A stretch of DNA of 64,000 bases from Gemmobacter fulvus (GCF_018798885.1 NZ_CP076361.1:2509501-2573500); one strand, 5' to 3'. Counted from the first letter of the stretch, positions 19,092 through 29,744 are shown. The notes: a model not told the origin generated them from the sequence alone. Program-made: numbers and translations.

Positions 19092-20369
19092 TCAGCGCTC
19101 CTTCAGCTTCACGGCACGGTTGAACATGTTCATCACCGACGAGATGATGAGGCTGATGGTCAGATAGATCGCCATCATCAGCAACATGCACTCCAGCTCT
19201 TTGCCGGTCTGGTTCAGGGTGATCCCCCCAAGCGTGCCCCGCAGATCCATGTAGGATACGGCAATGGCGAGCGAGGTGTTCTTGGTCAGGTTCAGATACT
19301 GGCTGATCAAGGGCGGGATGATGACGCGCAGCGCCTGCGGCAGGATGATCAGGTTCATCGTGCGACCGGGACGCAGGCCCAGGGCAAACGCCGCCTCGGA
19401 CTGGCCGCGCGCCACGGCCATGATGCCTGCGCGCACGATTTCAGCAATGAAAGCAGCGGTATAGAGCGCGAGTGCAACCGTCAGCGCGGTGAAAGAGTGT
19501 AACACTTCCATCCCGCCGGTGAAGTTGAACTTGGTCAGGCGCGGATAATCCAGATGGAAGCCCAGCCACCAGCCCAGCACCAGCAGCGGCAGCACGATCA
19601 CGGCAATGCTTTTCCACCAGGTGGTGGGGCGGATGCCGGTCTCTTCCTGCACACGTTTGGCATGGGAACGGATCAGATGATTGGCCCAAAGCGCGGCAGC
19701 CAGCACGATCAGGAAGGCCAGAACATTGGCATTCATCGAGATCGGTCCCAGCTCCAGCCGACCCAGCCCGTTGTCGACCATCGGCGCGGGCATGTTGATG
19801 CCGCGATTGGTCAGCGCGATGCTGTCATCAAAGATCATGCTGGCCTTCGGGGCCTCGCCCGCGGCCTGCATGGCTTCGGTGACGCGATAGGCGGAGGGTG
19901 CAGGGGTCGTCTCGGACAGGATGGTGCCTGCCAGCAAGATCCACAGCAGCACCGGCACGTTGCGGAACACCTCGACATAGACCGTCATCAGGCGGCCCAC
20001 GAGCCAGTTCTTGGAAAGCCGTAACACGCCGATGAAGACCCCCAGAATGGTGGCCAGTGTGCAGCCCACCACCGCAGACAGCAGCGTGTTCAGCACGCCA
20101 ATCAATGCGGCGCGGGCATGGGTGCTGTCATTGGTGTAACTGATCAGCGTCTGGTTGATGTCATACCCTGCACGCGCGCCCAGAAACCCGAAATCGAAGG
20201 TCCGGTCTTTGGCTGCAAGGTTCTGGATGGTGTTGTTCACCAACCAGGACAGGAACAATAGGAACAGGATCAGCACAATCACCTGAATGGTGATCGAGCG
20301 ATACCGTGTGTCATAAATAAGCATACTCAACCGAAAGGATTCTTTCGGTGTGTCCTGGACGAAAGCCAT
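19092..20369 (-). CDS. bztB: Polar amino-acid ABC transporter permease BztB
   Basis: Second inner-membrane permease, 425 residues, forming a heterodimer with BztC. It has an N-terminal membrane segment near residues 25-45, a long periplasmic stretch, and the permease core with FRNVPVLLWILL and the EAA-like loop (GQSEAAFALGLRPGRTMNLI). The N-terminus (FRLSMLIYDTRYRSITIQ) is the BztB/AapQ type. It is separated from bztA by 125 bases that contain a long stem-loop, a common device for lowering permease levels relative to the binding protein. Confidence 0.93.
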   Translation of the reverse strand: MAFVQDTPKESFRLSMLIYDTRYRSITIQVIVLILFLLFLSWLVNNTIQNLAAKDRTFDFGFLGARAGYDINQTLISYTNDSTHARAALIGVLNTLLSAVVGCTLATILGVFIGVLRLSKNWLVGRLMTVYVEVFRNVPVLLWILLAGTILSETTPAPSAYRVTEAMQAAGEAPKASMIFDDSIALTNRGINMPAPMVDNGLGRLELGPISMNANVLAFLIVLAAALWANHLIRSHAKRVQEETGIRPTTWWKSIAVIVLPLLVLGWWLGFHLDYPRLTKFNFTGGMEVLHSFTALTVALALYTAAFIAEIVRAGIMAVARGQSEAAFALGLRPGRTMNLIILPQALRVIIPPLISQYLNLTKNTSLAIAVSYMDLRGTLGGITLNQTGKELECMLLMMAIYLTISLIISSVMNMFNRAVKLKER

Positions 20370-20450
20370 GGAAATGTACCCCCTGGGCCTGCCCGCGTCC
20401 GGGTTGTCCCGGTGAATTATGGTGCGGTGCAGGTATAACGGTGTGGTGGG

Positions 20451-20485
20451 GGCGCGGGCACTGGCCCTGAGGCCGCGCCCGCGCC
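20451..20485 (-). promoter_or_regulatory. Intercistronic stem-loop after bztA
   Basis: GGCGCGGGC (20451-20459) pairs with GCCCGCGCC (20477-20485), with an inner GGCC/GGCC pair inside. It lies directly after the bztA stop and lacks a T-tract. Stem-loops at this place in binding-protein transporter operons usually stabilise the upstream mRNA segment. Confidence 0.55.
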
Positions 20486-20494
20486 GGGATCAGA

Positions 20495-21511
20495 TCAGCG
20501 GAAGGGCGGGGCGTATTGCAGGCCGCCTTGGGTCCACAGCGCATTCAGGCCGCGGGCCAGCTTGATCGGGGTTGCCGAGCCGATATTCGCCTCGAAGATC
20601 TCGCCATAGTTGCCCGAAGCGGCAATGGCGCGCTTGGACCAGTCTTTGTCGAGACCCAGCATCGCGCCCAAGTCGCCTTCCATGCCAAGCAGACGCTTGA
20701 TTTCCGGGTTTTGGGTCGATGCGGCCATTTCTTCGATATTGGCCGAGGTGATGCCGAATTCTTCGGCCGACAGCAGCGCGAAGAAGGTCCAGCGGACCAC
20801 ATCACCCCATTGGTTGTCGCCATGACGCACCAGCGGGCCGAGCGGCTCTTTGGAGATGATCTCCGGCAGGATGATGTGGTTGTCAGCATCCGGCATGGTG
20901 GCGCGCGAGGCGGCAAGGCCCGACGCGTCGGTGGTGTAGGTGTCGCACGAACCGGCGAGATACTGGCGCTGGCCTTCGGAATCATCAGCAACGGTGACCG
21001 GCTTGTAGGTCATGTTGTTGGCTTTGAAGAAGTCGGCGAGGTTCAGTTCGGTCGTGGTGCCGGTCTGGATGCAGACCGTCGCGCCGTCCAGTTCCTTGGC
21101 GGAGGACACGCCAAGATCTTTTTTCACCATGAAGCCCTGGCCGTCATAGTAGTTGACGCCGACGAAATCGAACTTCAGATCAACGTCACGCTGGAACGAC
21201 CAGGTGGAGTTGCGGATCAGCACGTCCACTTCGCCCGAGGCCAGCGCGGTGAAGCGGGTCTCGCCGGTGGTGGGCACATATTTCACCTTGGAGGCATCGC
21301 CAAGAACGGCCGCAGCAACCGCCTTGCACAGCGCCACGTCGAAGCCCTGATAGGCCCCGTTCGCGTCAGGGGCACCAAAGCCGGTCAGACCGACGTTGAC
21401 ACCGCAGATCAGCTCGCCACGTGCCTTCACGTCGTCCAGCGTACCTGCTCCGGCGAGTCCGGCGGCAAGTGCGGCGACCGAAAGCGTGCCAAGGAATACG
21501 GGTTTTTTCAT
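20495..21511 (-). CDS. bztA: Polar amino-acid ABC transporter substrate-binding protein BztA
   Basis: Periplasmic receptor of the importer, 338 residues. It has an N-terminal signal peptide (MKKPVFLGTLSVAALAAGL, cleavage after the Ala-Gly-Ala region) and the family-3 solute-binding fold. Diagnostic segments are LICGVNVGLTGFGAPD, YQGFDVALCKAVAAAVLGD, IRNSTWSFQRDVDL and the C-terminal NALWTQGGLQYAPPFR. It is the first gene of the operon and has AGGAAGAGG as ribosome binding site. The 230-base region upstream contains two LacI-type palindromes. Confidence 0.95.
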   Translation of the reverse strand: MKKPVFLGTLSVAALAAGLAGAGTLDDVKARGELICGVNVGLTGFGAPDANGAYQGFDVALCKAVAAAVLGDASKVKYVPTTGETRFTALASGEVDVLIRNSTWSFQRDVDLKFDFVGVNYYDGQGFMVKKDLGVSSAKELDGATVCIQTGTTTELNLADFFKANNMTYKPVTVADDSEGQRQYLAGSCDTYTTDASGLAASRATMPDADNHIILPEIISKEPLGPLVRHGDNQWGDVVRWTFFALLSAEEFGITSANIEEMAASTQNPEIKRLLGMEGDLGAMLGLDKDWSKRAIAASGNYGEIFEANIGSATPIKLARGLNALWTQGGLQYAPPFR

Positions 21512-21622
21512 GCGTACCTCTTCCTGAATTCCCGCCCATTTTCAGGCGGATGTTATTAAAACCCCTGTGGCGGGGTCGAAAACTGATGGAGGGAGGCCCT
21601 CTCAGTGTGGGACAGTTTCGTG

Positions 21623-21643
21623 CAAAGCGCTTTGAAAGGTCAA
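21623..21643 (-). promoter_or_regulatory. Candidate bztA promoter with overlapping palindrome
   Basis: On the minus strand TTGACC (21643-21638) is a good -35, followed by a spacer containing the perfect palindrome CAAAGCGCTTTG (21634-21623). The -10 is poorly defined. A repressor bound to this palindrome would sit between the -35 and -10 elements. Confidence 0.4.
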
Positions 21644-21656
21644 GCGAAACCACTCC

Positions 21657-21668
21657 GTTAGCGCTAAC
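21657..21668. promoter_or_regulatory. Second LacI-type palindrome upstream of bztA
   Basis: GTTAGCGCTAAC is a perfect 12-base palindrome with the same AGCGCT core as the palindrome at 21623-21634; the centres are 34 bases apart. Both look like operators of LacI/GalR-type regulators. No such regulator gene is in this window. Confidence 0.45.
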
Positions 21669-21742
21669 GTGCAGCTTCTTAGGGGCTTGCCCGCCATTGC
21701 GCGCAAGATGCGCAGGTGCTGCCTGCTATTTGTGCAAGATTG

Positions 21743-22443
21743 TTACCGGCACAATTCGTAGAATCGGGCGGCATCGCGCAGGGCCTGATGCTTGATCGCC
21801 TCTAGCGCTGCGGCCTCGTCATCGACGCCCCATTGCTCATTCTGCCAATGTTCATCGATTCGGCTGAGGGCAAAGGCCTCCTCCGCCGTCAGTCGCGCTT
21901 CGGTGACGGCAAGGCCCAGGATCAGCGAACCGGAGATTGCCACCAGATCATGCAGCGCCGCCAGTTCGAACGGGGTGCAGCGATGTACCGCCGCGCGCAG
22001 CGCCGCCAGCGCCTCAGCGGGTTGCGCCACATGCACCACGCCTGCGGTCACGGTCAGGCGCGCGCCATAATGTGCCGCAGCCCAATCCAGCAGCGGATCC
22101 CAAGCCGCAGCCTGCCGCGCCACCAGCGTGGCCGGTCCATCCGCGCGGTAACACAGCAGGTCAGAGCCACCATATTCCGCCAGCATATCGGCCACGGCGG
22201 CAAATTGCGGGGCAACCTTGTCCAGCGCGGAATTGGCCGCGCGGGTGGCGGGCATGGCCTCGGGCCGGATCTGGCCCTGCTGCGCATCCCATTCCGCCGC
22301 GATCACCTCGGCCAGTGCCTGTGTCGGCACGGCCAACAGGGTGTGGGCCGGCGTTTTCACCAGCCGCCCGTCCAATGCGACAGCAAAGCCGCCGTCACAG
22401 GGCACCGCAGTCGCTGCCTGCCAGAACCGTTTGGCCTTCCAGC

Positions 22444-22447
<4 letters not shown>
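21743..22447 (-). CDS. ATP12 family chaperone protein
   Basis: Homologue of mitochondrial ATP12, which chaperones the F1-ATPase alpha subunit; common in alphaproteobacteria. The 234-residue product has the family start (MSWKAKRFWQAATAV), LDGRLVKTPAHTLLAVPT, the AAEWDAQQGQIRPEAMPATRAANSALD region (split here only by reading) and LCYRADGPATLVARQAAAWDPLLDWA. The start overlaps the rluC stop by four bases, making it the last gene of a long minus-strand operon. Bacterial role is inferred, not proven. Confidence 0.9.
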
Positions 22448-23486
<1,039 letters not shown>

Positions 23487-23490
<4 letters not shown>

Positions 23491-23852
23491 GCCAGAAATC
23501 CTTTGAACAGCCACACGGCCAAAGCCAGCGCAGCAAGAGAGAGCGCCACCGAGAGCGCGACATAAAGGGCGGCGGCGCCGGATTGCCCCGCCTCCCAAAG
23601 TTTGAACGCATCCAGCGAAAAGGCCGAAAACGTGGTGAAGCCGCCCAGAACGCCGGTCATCAGCAACAGGTGCTGGCCGCGCCCGGCAAGGGTAACAAAC
23701 AGCGCCCCCATCACAAAGCTTCCGATCACATTGACCAGCAGCGTGCCAACCGGAAAGCCCATGCCAAAGGCGCGATGGGCGGCCAGCACCGTCAGATAGC
23801 GCGCAGCAGAGCCGATGGCCCCGCCCAAAGCCACCTGTGCCAGCCCCCACAT
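23487..23852 (-). CDS. crcB: Fluoride exporter CrcB (Fluc channel)
   Basis: Small dual-topology membrane channel that exports fluoride. The 121-residue product has four membrane segments and the family motifs GGAIGSAARYL near the N-terminus, GTLLVNVIGSFVMG, and GVLGGFTTFSAFSLD with the pore-lining Phe/Thr/Ser residues. It sits between engB (three bases) and rluC (four-base overlap). I see no fluoride riboswitch near it, so expression appears to be constitutive with the operon. Confidence 0.93.
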
Positions 23853-23855
23853 GGT

Positions 23856-24509
23856 TTATTCCAGCCCGGCCACGATGGCGCGCAGCGTTTCAATACCGTC
23901 ACCCTTTTCCGAACTCGTCACTACGATTTCGGGATAGGCGGCGGGGTGTTTGCCCAGCGCGCCCTGCACCTGGGCGATATTGGCATCCCGCTCGGCCTTG
24001 CTGACCTTGTCGGCCTTGGTCATCACCACCTGAAAGGTGACCGCCGTGCGGTCCAGGAGCGTCAGGATCTCTTCATCCACCGCCTTGACGCCATGGCGGG
24101 TGTCGATCAGCACAAACGCCCGGCGCAGCGTCTGACGCCCCGACAGATAGGCACGCAGCAAGGCCTGCCATTTCTTCACCGTGGCCAGCGGGGCCTCGGC
24201 ATAGCCATAGCCCGGAAGGTCGACCATGTAACGCTGATCCCCCAGCGCGAAATAGTTGATCTCCTGCGTGCGGCCCGGCGTGTTCGAGGCGCGGGCCAGG
24301 CTTTTGCGCCCGGTCAGCGCATTGATCAGGCTGGATTTGCCGACGTTGGAGCGCCCGGCGAAGCACACTTCGATCCGGTCAGCGGGGGGCAGGCCGGGCA
24401 TCGCCACAACGCCTTTGACGAAATCGACCGGGCCTGCAAACAGAAGACGCCCGCGTTCGCGCGCAAATTCGTCCGGTTCGGCAACAAGGGGGAAGGGCAG
24501 GGATGTCAT
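23856..24509 (-). CDS. engB: Ribosome biogenesis GTPase EngB/YihA
   Basis: GTPase needed for large-subunit assembly. The 217-residue product (start ATG 24509, overlapping the MOSC gene stop by four bases) has G1 GRSNVGKSS, G2 around RASNTPGRTQ, G3 DLPGYG, G4 TKADK and G5 SSEKGDG. Length is normal for the family. The upstream frame extension is non-protein-like. Neighbours yidC and a MOSC protein upstream match the order I associate with Rhodobacterales. Confidence 0.95.
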   Translation of the reverse strand: MTSLPFPLVAEPDEFARERGRLLFAGPVDFVKGVVAMPGLPPADRIEVCFAGRSNVGKSSLINALTGRKSLARASNTPGRTQEINYFALGDQRYMVDLPGYGYAEAPLATVKKWQALLRAYLSGRQTLRRAFVLIDTRHGVKAVDEEILTLLDRTAVTFQVVMTKADKVSKAERDANIAQVQGALGKHPAAYPEIVVTSSEKGDGIETLRAIVAGLE

Positions 24510-25255
24510 GCAATCACCTCGATCGGTTGACCCAGCGCAATCTCTCCGCCTTCGATCACCACGGCATAGACGCCAAAATCCTGATGCCCATAGGCTGCGC
24601 GCAAACCGCCCAGCGTATCGGCGTTGATCTGGCCGGTTTCGGGATCGGCCTTGGTGGCATTGCAGCGCTCGATCCGTTCGCGCACTTCCAGCAGGGCCGA
24701 GCCGATGCGCAGTTGCCGCCCGACCAGATCCCATTCGGCCCAGGGCTCCCAGCCCTCGACCCAGAGGTTGCCGCGCCAGCGATAGGGCGACAGCTCGGTG
24801 CCCATGCTCTGCGACAGCGCCCGGCCCGAGGCCAGATTGAGGATCGAGACCGAGGCGTAATCGGTATCCGACATGATGCGCCCGGCGCTGACGATGCGTT
24901 CCGGCATGGCGCGGCCTTCGGGGTTCAACCCGCGCACCCAGTCCAGAAAGCCCGGCAGATCCTCTGGCGCATCGGGGCGGAAGGTCAGGTCTGCCCGGTC
25001 GGGATGGCGCAATGTCACCTCGGCTGTCGCCTCGTTCAATTCGGCGCTGATCGCCATCAGGGCCGGGGCCTTGGAGCCGCGCGCGAAGTTGACGCAGGGG
25101 TTCCAGCCCTCGACCAGCTTTGCCGCCTCATGGGCGACAGCCCAGTGCCGATCCCACGGCAGCCCCTCACCCGCCAAAAGCCGAACGGACGCGAGGTCTT
25201 CGCGTCCGTGGCTCTTGATCGGGTGGCGGCAGATATGTGCAAGCCGCACCGTCAT
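24506..25255 (-). CDS. MOSC domain-containing protein
   Basis: MOSC domains are related to the C-terminal part of molybdenum cofactor sulfurases and bind sulfur-carrying cofactors. The 249-residue product has an N-terminal beta-barrel part (RHPIKSHGREDL) and the MOSC core with the characteristic cysteine in ERCNATKADPETG and the terminal DFGVYAVVIEGG. I start at ATG 25255, which overlaps the yidC stop by four bases. The substrate is unknown; YcbX-type N-hydroxylamine reduction is one possibility. Confidence 0.85.
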   Translation of the reverse strand: MTVRLAHICRHPIKSHGREDLASVRLLAGEGLPWDRHWAVAHEAAKLVEGWNPCVNFARGSKAPALMAISAELNEATAEVTLRHPDRADLTFRPDAPEDLPGFLDWVRGLNPEGRAMPERIVSAGRIMSDTDYASVSILNLASGRALSQSMGTELSPYRWRGNLWVEGWEPWAEWDLVGRQLRIGSALLEVRERIERCNATKADPETGQINADTLGGLRAAYGHQDFGVYAVVIEGGEIALGQPIEVIA

Positions 25256-27048
25256 TTTTTGCCCTTCACCTCTGGCACTGGCTTCTTGCGGAAGCTGGCC
25301 CTGATATTGCCGAACAGATCCGGCTTGTGTCCATGGCTGCGCATGATCGTGTATTGCTGCATGAAGGTGATCGTGTTGTTGGTGATCCAGTAGAGCACCA
25401 GACCCGACGCAAACCCACCCAGCATGAACATGAACACCCAGGGCATCCAGGCAAAGATCATCGCCTGTGCCGGATCGGCGGGTGCCGGGTTCAGTTTCTG
25501 TTGCAGCCACATCGAAATACCCAGCAGAATCGGCAGGATACCGATGAAGGCCAGCGCGAGGAAGCTGCCCGGCATGGGCGCGGCCCAGGGCAGCAGCCCG
25601 AACAGGTTGTAGAGCGACGAGGTGTCAGGGGCCGAAAGGTCGGTCAGCCAGCCGAAGAACGGCGCGTGGCGCAGTTCCAGCGTGACGAAGATCACCTTGT
25701 AGAGCGAGAAGAAGATCGGGATCTGGATCAGGATGGGCAGACAGCCCGCCGCCGGATTGACCTTCTTTTCCTTGTAAAGCTGCATCATTTCCTTTTGCAG
25801 CTTTGCCTTGTCGTCGCCCGCGCGCTCTTTCAGCGCTTCCATTTCCGGCTGAAGCTCTTTCATCCGCGCCATGGAGACATAGGATTTGTAGGCCAGCGGC
25901 AGCACCAGCAGCTTCAGCACGAAAGTCAGGGCGATAATGGCCAGACCCATATTGCCGATCTGCGCGTTCAGCCAGTGCAGCAGGGCGAAAATCGGCTTGG
26001 TCAGGAAGAAGAACCAGCCCCAGTCAATCGAATCGATGAAACCGGCAATGCCATCCTCGTTCTGATAGCGGCGGATGGTTTCCCATTCCTTCGCACCGGC
26101 GAAGAGGCGCGAGCTGACCTCGGCGCTGGCACCGGGGGCCACTGTCATCACCGGCTGGCGGGTCTCGGTCTGATAGATATTGGCCGAGGCATTGTATTTG
26201 GTGACAGCGGTGAACGGCTTGCCCTGATCGGGGATCAGCGTGGTCATCCAGTATTTATCGGTAAAGCCGATCCAGCCATCGGTCGTGGCCTCGATCACCT
26301 CGGCCTGCGCGCCTTCACGGTCCACCACCGGCAGTTCGGCCACGTCATCGTAATCGACTTCGGCAAGCTTGCCGTCGGTGCGGCCCACCACGCCTTCGTG
26401 CAGCACGAAGAAGTTTTGCAGATCCGCCGGTTTGCCATGGCGGGCAACGACGCCGTAGGGTTGCAGCGCAACCTCGGTCGTGCCGGTGTTCTGCACCGCA
26501 TCGGTGACGGTGAACATATAATAATCGTCCACGGCCAGGGTGCGGGTGAAGGTCAGGCCCTTGCTGTTTTGCCATTGCAGAACAACCGGTTGTCCGGGGG
26601 CCAGCGTGCCGCCCGATGCCAGAGACCATTCTGTGGTCGCCCCCGGCACATCGGCAAACTCCAGTGCGCCGCCGGGAACCCAGCCATACAGCGCGTAATA
26701 GGCATTCGGCTCGCCCACCGGGGTCAGCAGGCGCACGATTTCCGCATCATCGGCCTGCGAGACGCGGTAGCCTTTCAGCGACAGATCGTCGATCCGGCCG
26801 CCAAGCAGCGAGACAGAGCCTTTCAGGCGCGGCGTGTCGATCGTCAGGCGCGGGGCCTGCGGCACGGCCACCACTTCGGCCTGCGTAGGGGCGGCCACTT
26901 CGGCGGCCGGGGCCTGCGTCGTCGCGACGACGGCGGGGGAGTTCGGATCTACGACCGGCTCTTCCGGCGGGAAAAGCACGAACCAGACCAGGATCACGAG
27001 GAAACTGAGCGCGGTCGCAAGAATGAGGTTCTTGTTCTGACTGTCCAT
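25252..27048 (-). CDS. yidC: Membrane protein insertase YidC
   Basis: Inserts and folds membrane proteins, alone or with SecYEG. The 598-residue product has an N-terminal membrane segment (LILATALSFLVILVWFVLF), a large periplasmic domain (about residues 60-350) and the conserved C-terminal core with five segments. The core includes NPAAGCLPILIQIPIFFSLYK (cut short here) and the basic tail. It heads a minus-strand operon with the MOSC gene, engB, crcB, rluC and the ATP12 gene. The usual rpmH-rnpA pair is not upstream in this genome; 200 bases of non-coding sequence and an EAL gene are there instead. Confidence 0.96.
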   Translation of the reverse strand: MDSQNKNLILATALSFLVILVWFVLFPPEEPVVDPNSPAVVATTQAPAAEVAAPTQAEVVAVPQAPRLTIDTPRLKGSVSLLGGRIDDLSLKGYRVSQADDAEIVRLLTPVGEPNAYYALYGWVPGGALEFADVPGATTEWSLASGGTLAPGQPVVLQWQNSKGLTFTRTLAVDDYYMFTVTDAVQNTGTTEVALQPYGVVARHGKPADLQNFFVLHEGVVGRTDGKLAEVDYDDVAELPVVDREGAQAEVIEATTDGWIGFTDKYWMTTLIPDQGKPFTAVTKYNASANIYQTETRQPVMTVAPGASAEVSSRLFAGAKEWETIRRYQNEDGIAGFIDSIDWGWFFFLTKPIFALLHWLNAQIGNMGLAIIALTFVLKLLVLPLAYKSYVSMARMKELQPEMEALKERAGDDKAKLQKEMMQLYKEKKVNPAAGCLPILIQIPIFFSLYKVIFVTLELRHAPFFGWLTDLSAPDTSSLYNLFGLLPWAAPMPGSFLALAFIGILPILLGISMWLQQKLNPAPADPAQAMIFAWMPWVFMFMLGGFASGLVLYWITNNTITFMQQYTIMRSHGHKPDLFGNIRASFRKKPVPEVKGKK

Positions 27049-27248
27049 GTGGGATCCCCACCATCCTGTAAAGGCTTTTGCCCATTGCGGGTCTGGCGTG
27101 GTTCAACAGAAGGGGGGAGGAAAGGTCAAGCGGTTTTCCCCTGACGGGCGCGGCGCGGGCGGGGCGCGCATGGTTTTTTCGCGTCCACGCCTTCAATTTG
27201 AAGCACGCCACTGTGACCGGGCCGCAGGTGGCGCGGATTCCGCATCCC

Positions 27249-28796
27249 CTAACGGGCGCGGTGCCCAATGCGGGGCGGCGGAACATGCCTGCTGCGATAC
27301 TGTGCGATCCAGTCTGCTGTCTGTTCAAAGGGCATCGGTCGCCCGATTCCAAAACCCTGCACATGGCCGCAGCCCAATTGCGCCAGCATCGCGTGTTCGC
27401 CCGGGGTCTCCACACCTTCGGCAAGGGTCTCCAGCCCCAGTTGTTCCGCCAGCGACAGGATGGCCGCGACCATCTTCTGCTGGTCACGATCCTCATCGAC
27501 GCGGGTGACAAAGCTGCGGTCGATCTTCAACCGCCGCACGGTAAAGCGGCGGATATTGGTGATCGAGGCATGGCCGGTGCCAAAATCATCCAGGTCGATG
27601 CCGCAGCCAAGCTGGGCCAGTGCCGCGATATTGCGGACGATCATGTCGCTGTCGGTGTCCGCCATCACCGTTTCCAGAATCTCGACCGACAGGCGCTGTG
27701 GTGCCAGATCAAATCGGTCCAGCTCCCATTGCAGCTTTTGCGCCAGCATCGGGTTGCGCAACTCCGCCGCCGAAAAATTCACGCCGACCATGGGAATAGT
27801 GAGCCCTGCCTTGTCCCAGCGCGTCAGCGCCGAAAGCGCCTGATACAGCATCACCTCGCTCAGCCGTTCTGACAGCCCCGCCTCGTCGAGCATGGCCAGA
27901 AACTCTGCCGGAGGCAGGATGCCCCGCTCCGGGTGGTGCCAGCGCGCCAGTGCCTCGAAGCCGGACAGGGCGCCGGTATCGGTCGAGATCTGCGGCTGGA
28001 AATGCGCGCGGATCTGGCCTTCGTCCAGTGCCTGTTCCAGAACCGCGCGCAGGGCATCGCGGTCGGCGCGTCTCCGCGGCATATCGGCCGAAAAGGCGCG
28101 GATCGCACCGGGGCCGTTGCGGAGTGCATCATCCGCCGCGACCTGCGCCGCCTCAAGCACGCCCCGCCCCGTTGCCTCCGGCGCGGCAGTCCCCAGACAA
28201 AAGCCGATGGAACAGCTGACATAAATCCGCGCAGCGCCGAGACTGATCGGCGGGGCAATGGCGGCTTGCAGGCGCGCGGCCAGCTGCACCATGGTTTCCA
28301 GATCCAGCCGCCGTTGCGGTGCCAGCGCGATGGCAAAGCCGCCGCCCTCCAGCCGCGCCACGCTGTCGCCCTCGCGCAGGGCGGCACAGATGCGTTCGGC
28401 GCTGCTGGCCAGAACCTCGGTCTGCGCTGCGCGGCCATGGCGGTCCATCAACAGGTCCGGCGCGTCGAACTGGAGCACCAGACAGCCGGTGTTGCGCCCC
28501 GTCACCGCCTGCTGCTGAAACGCCCGGTCCATCGCTGCAATCACATGCGGGCGCAGCGCCAGCCCATGCAGCCCGTCCGGCAAAGGGGTCAGCGGCACAT
28601 CGTGAAACCGGAAGGCCCCGGCGAGCAGGAAGAGGAGCGGCGCCCCCAGCGCCACCATCAACAACACCCTTTCACCCCCGAGCCAGAAGGCCGACAGGGT
28701 GAGCGCGGGTAAGAATACCATCAGTTCCGGTCGGCGCAGCCAGTCTGCCGCATGCCGCACCCTGTGCCAGATTGCCGAGCCGATGCGCTGCTGCAT
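27249..28796 (-). CDS. Cyclic-di-GMP phosphodiesterase with degenerate GGDEF and intact EAL domain
   Basis: The 515-residue membrane protein has two membrane segments near residues 24-64, a GGDEF-type domain at roughly 75-235 and an EAL domain at roughly 245-500. The GGDEF active site is degenerate (LEGGGF), so cyclase activity is unlikely. The EAL domain keeps the catalytic residues: FEALARW, the Asn in GVNFSAAEL, the DDFGTGHAS loop and AEGVET. The most likely role is hydrolysis of cyclic-di-GMP, with the N-terminal domain acting as a regulatory GTP-binding module. Monocistronic, minus strand. Confidence 0.9.
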   Translation of the reverse strand: MQQRIGSAIWHRVRHAADWLRRPELMVFLPALTLSAFWLGGERVLLMVALGAPLLFLLAGAFRFHDVPLTPLPDGLHGLALRPHVIAAMDRAFQQQAVTGRNTGCLVLQFDAPDLLMDRHGRAAQTEVLASSAERICAALREGDSVARLEGGGFAIALAPQRRLDLETMVQLAARLQAAIAPPISLGAARIYVSCSIGFCLGTAAPEATGRGVLEAAQVAADDALRNGPGAIRAFSADMPRRRADRDALRAVLEQALDEGQIRAHFQPQISTDTGALSGFEALARWHHPERGILPPAEFLAMLDEAGLSERLSEVMLYQALSALTRWDKAGLTIPMVGVNFSAAELRNPMLAQKLQWELDRFDLAPQRLSVEILETVMADTDSDMIVRNIAALAQLGCGIDLDDFGTGHASITNIRRFTVRRLKIDRSFVTRVDEDRDQQKMVAAILSLAEQLGLETLAEGVETPGEHAMLAQLGCGHVQGFGIGRPMPFEQTADWIAQYRSRHVPPPRIGHRAR

Positions 28797-28874
28797 CCGT
28801 GATCCCCCGATCCTGCGATGGGGCCACAGGGCCCCGATGCAGCGCAGGGTAGAAGAATCAGGTTGTCGGTTTCG

Positions 28875-29744
28875 TTAATTTGCATCCCGAAGTTGCGGAG
28901 GATTTTCGGCAAATGATTTGGCTTCCGTCGCCAGCCCCAGAAAATCAAACACCGCAGGATCAAGCAGATGCGACGGGCGCACATTCATCAGCGCGCGGAA
29001 CATCACCTGCCGCCGCCCTGGGCTGCGCGCCTCCCAGCTGTCCAGCAACTGCTTGACCTGCTGCCGCTGCAACCCTTCCTGCGACCCGCAAAGGTCACAA
29101 GGAATGATCGGGTAATTCAAGGCCTTGGCGAATTTTTCGCAATCGGCTTCGGCCACGAAGGCCAGCGGGCGATACACGAACAGATCGCCCTCTTCGTTCA
29201 CCAGCTTGGGGGGCATGGTTGCCAGCCGTCCCCCGTGGAACAGGTTCATGAAAAACGTCTCAAGCATGTCATCGCGGTGGTGGCCCAGCACCACGGCAGA
29301 ACAGCCCTCTTCGCGGGCGATGCGATACAGATTGCCGCGCCGCAGCCGCGAACACAGGCTACACATCGTCTTGCCGGGCTGGATCTTGTCCATCACCACG
29401 GAATAGGTGTCCTGGTATTCGATGCGATGTTGCACCCCCATCCGCGCCAGAAACTCGGGCAGCACAGTGGCGGGAAAATTGGGCTGGCCCTGATCCAGAT
29501 TGCAGGCCAGAAGATCGACGGGCAGCAGGCCGCGCCATTTCAGCTCGTGCAACACTGCCAGCAGGGTATAGCTGTCCTTGCCGCCCGACAGGCAGACAAG
29601 CCAGCGCGTGCCGGGCTGGATCATGCCATAATGATCAATCGCCTCGCGCACTTCACGCACGATCCGTTTGCGCAGTTTCTTGAACTCGGTCGTGCTGGGC
29701 GCGCCGTGGAACAACGGGTGGATTTCATCGGCATCGTCAAGCAT
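28875..29744 (-). CDS. ttcA: tRNA 2-thiocytidine(32) synthetase TtcA
   Basis: Iron-sulfur enzyme that thiolates cytidine 32 of certain tRNAs. The 289-residue product has the PP-loop [12 protein letters not shown] near residue 51 and the CxxC pair in [10 protein letters not shown] that holds the cluster. A further CDLCGSQ lies downstream, together with the [16 protein letters not shown] signature. It lies upstream of the EAL gene on the same strand; the 78-base gap allows a separate promoter. Confidence 0.95.
   Translation of the reverse strand: MLDDADEIHPLFHGAPSTTEFKKLRKRIVREVREAIDHYGMIQPGTRWLVCLSGGKDSYTLLAVLHELKWRGLLPVDLLACNLDQGQPNFPATVLPEFLARMGVQHRIEYQDTYSVVMDKIQPGKTMCSLCSRLRRGNLYRIAREEGCSAVVLGHHRDDMLETFFMNLFHGGRLATMPPKLVNEEGDLFVYRPLAFVAEADCEKFAKALNYPIIPCDLCGSQEGLQRQQVKQLLDSWEARSPGRRQVMFRALMNVRPSHLLDPAVFDFLGLATEAKSFAENPPQLRDAN

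Noticed and set aside
25237-27144. 635-codon open frame antisense to yidC
   Set aside because: Same reason: strong coding evidence for yidC on the minus strand and low-complexity His/Gln/Arg translation here.
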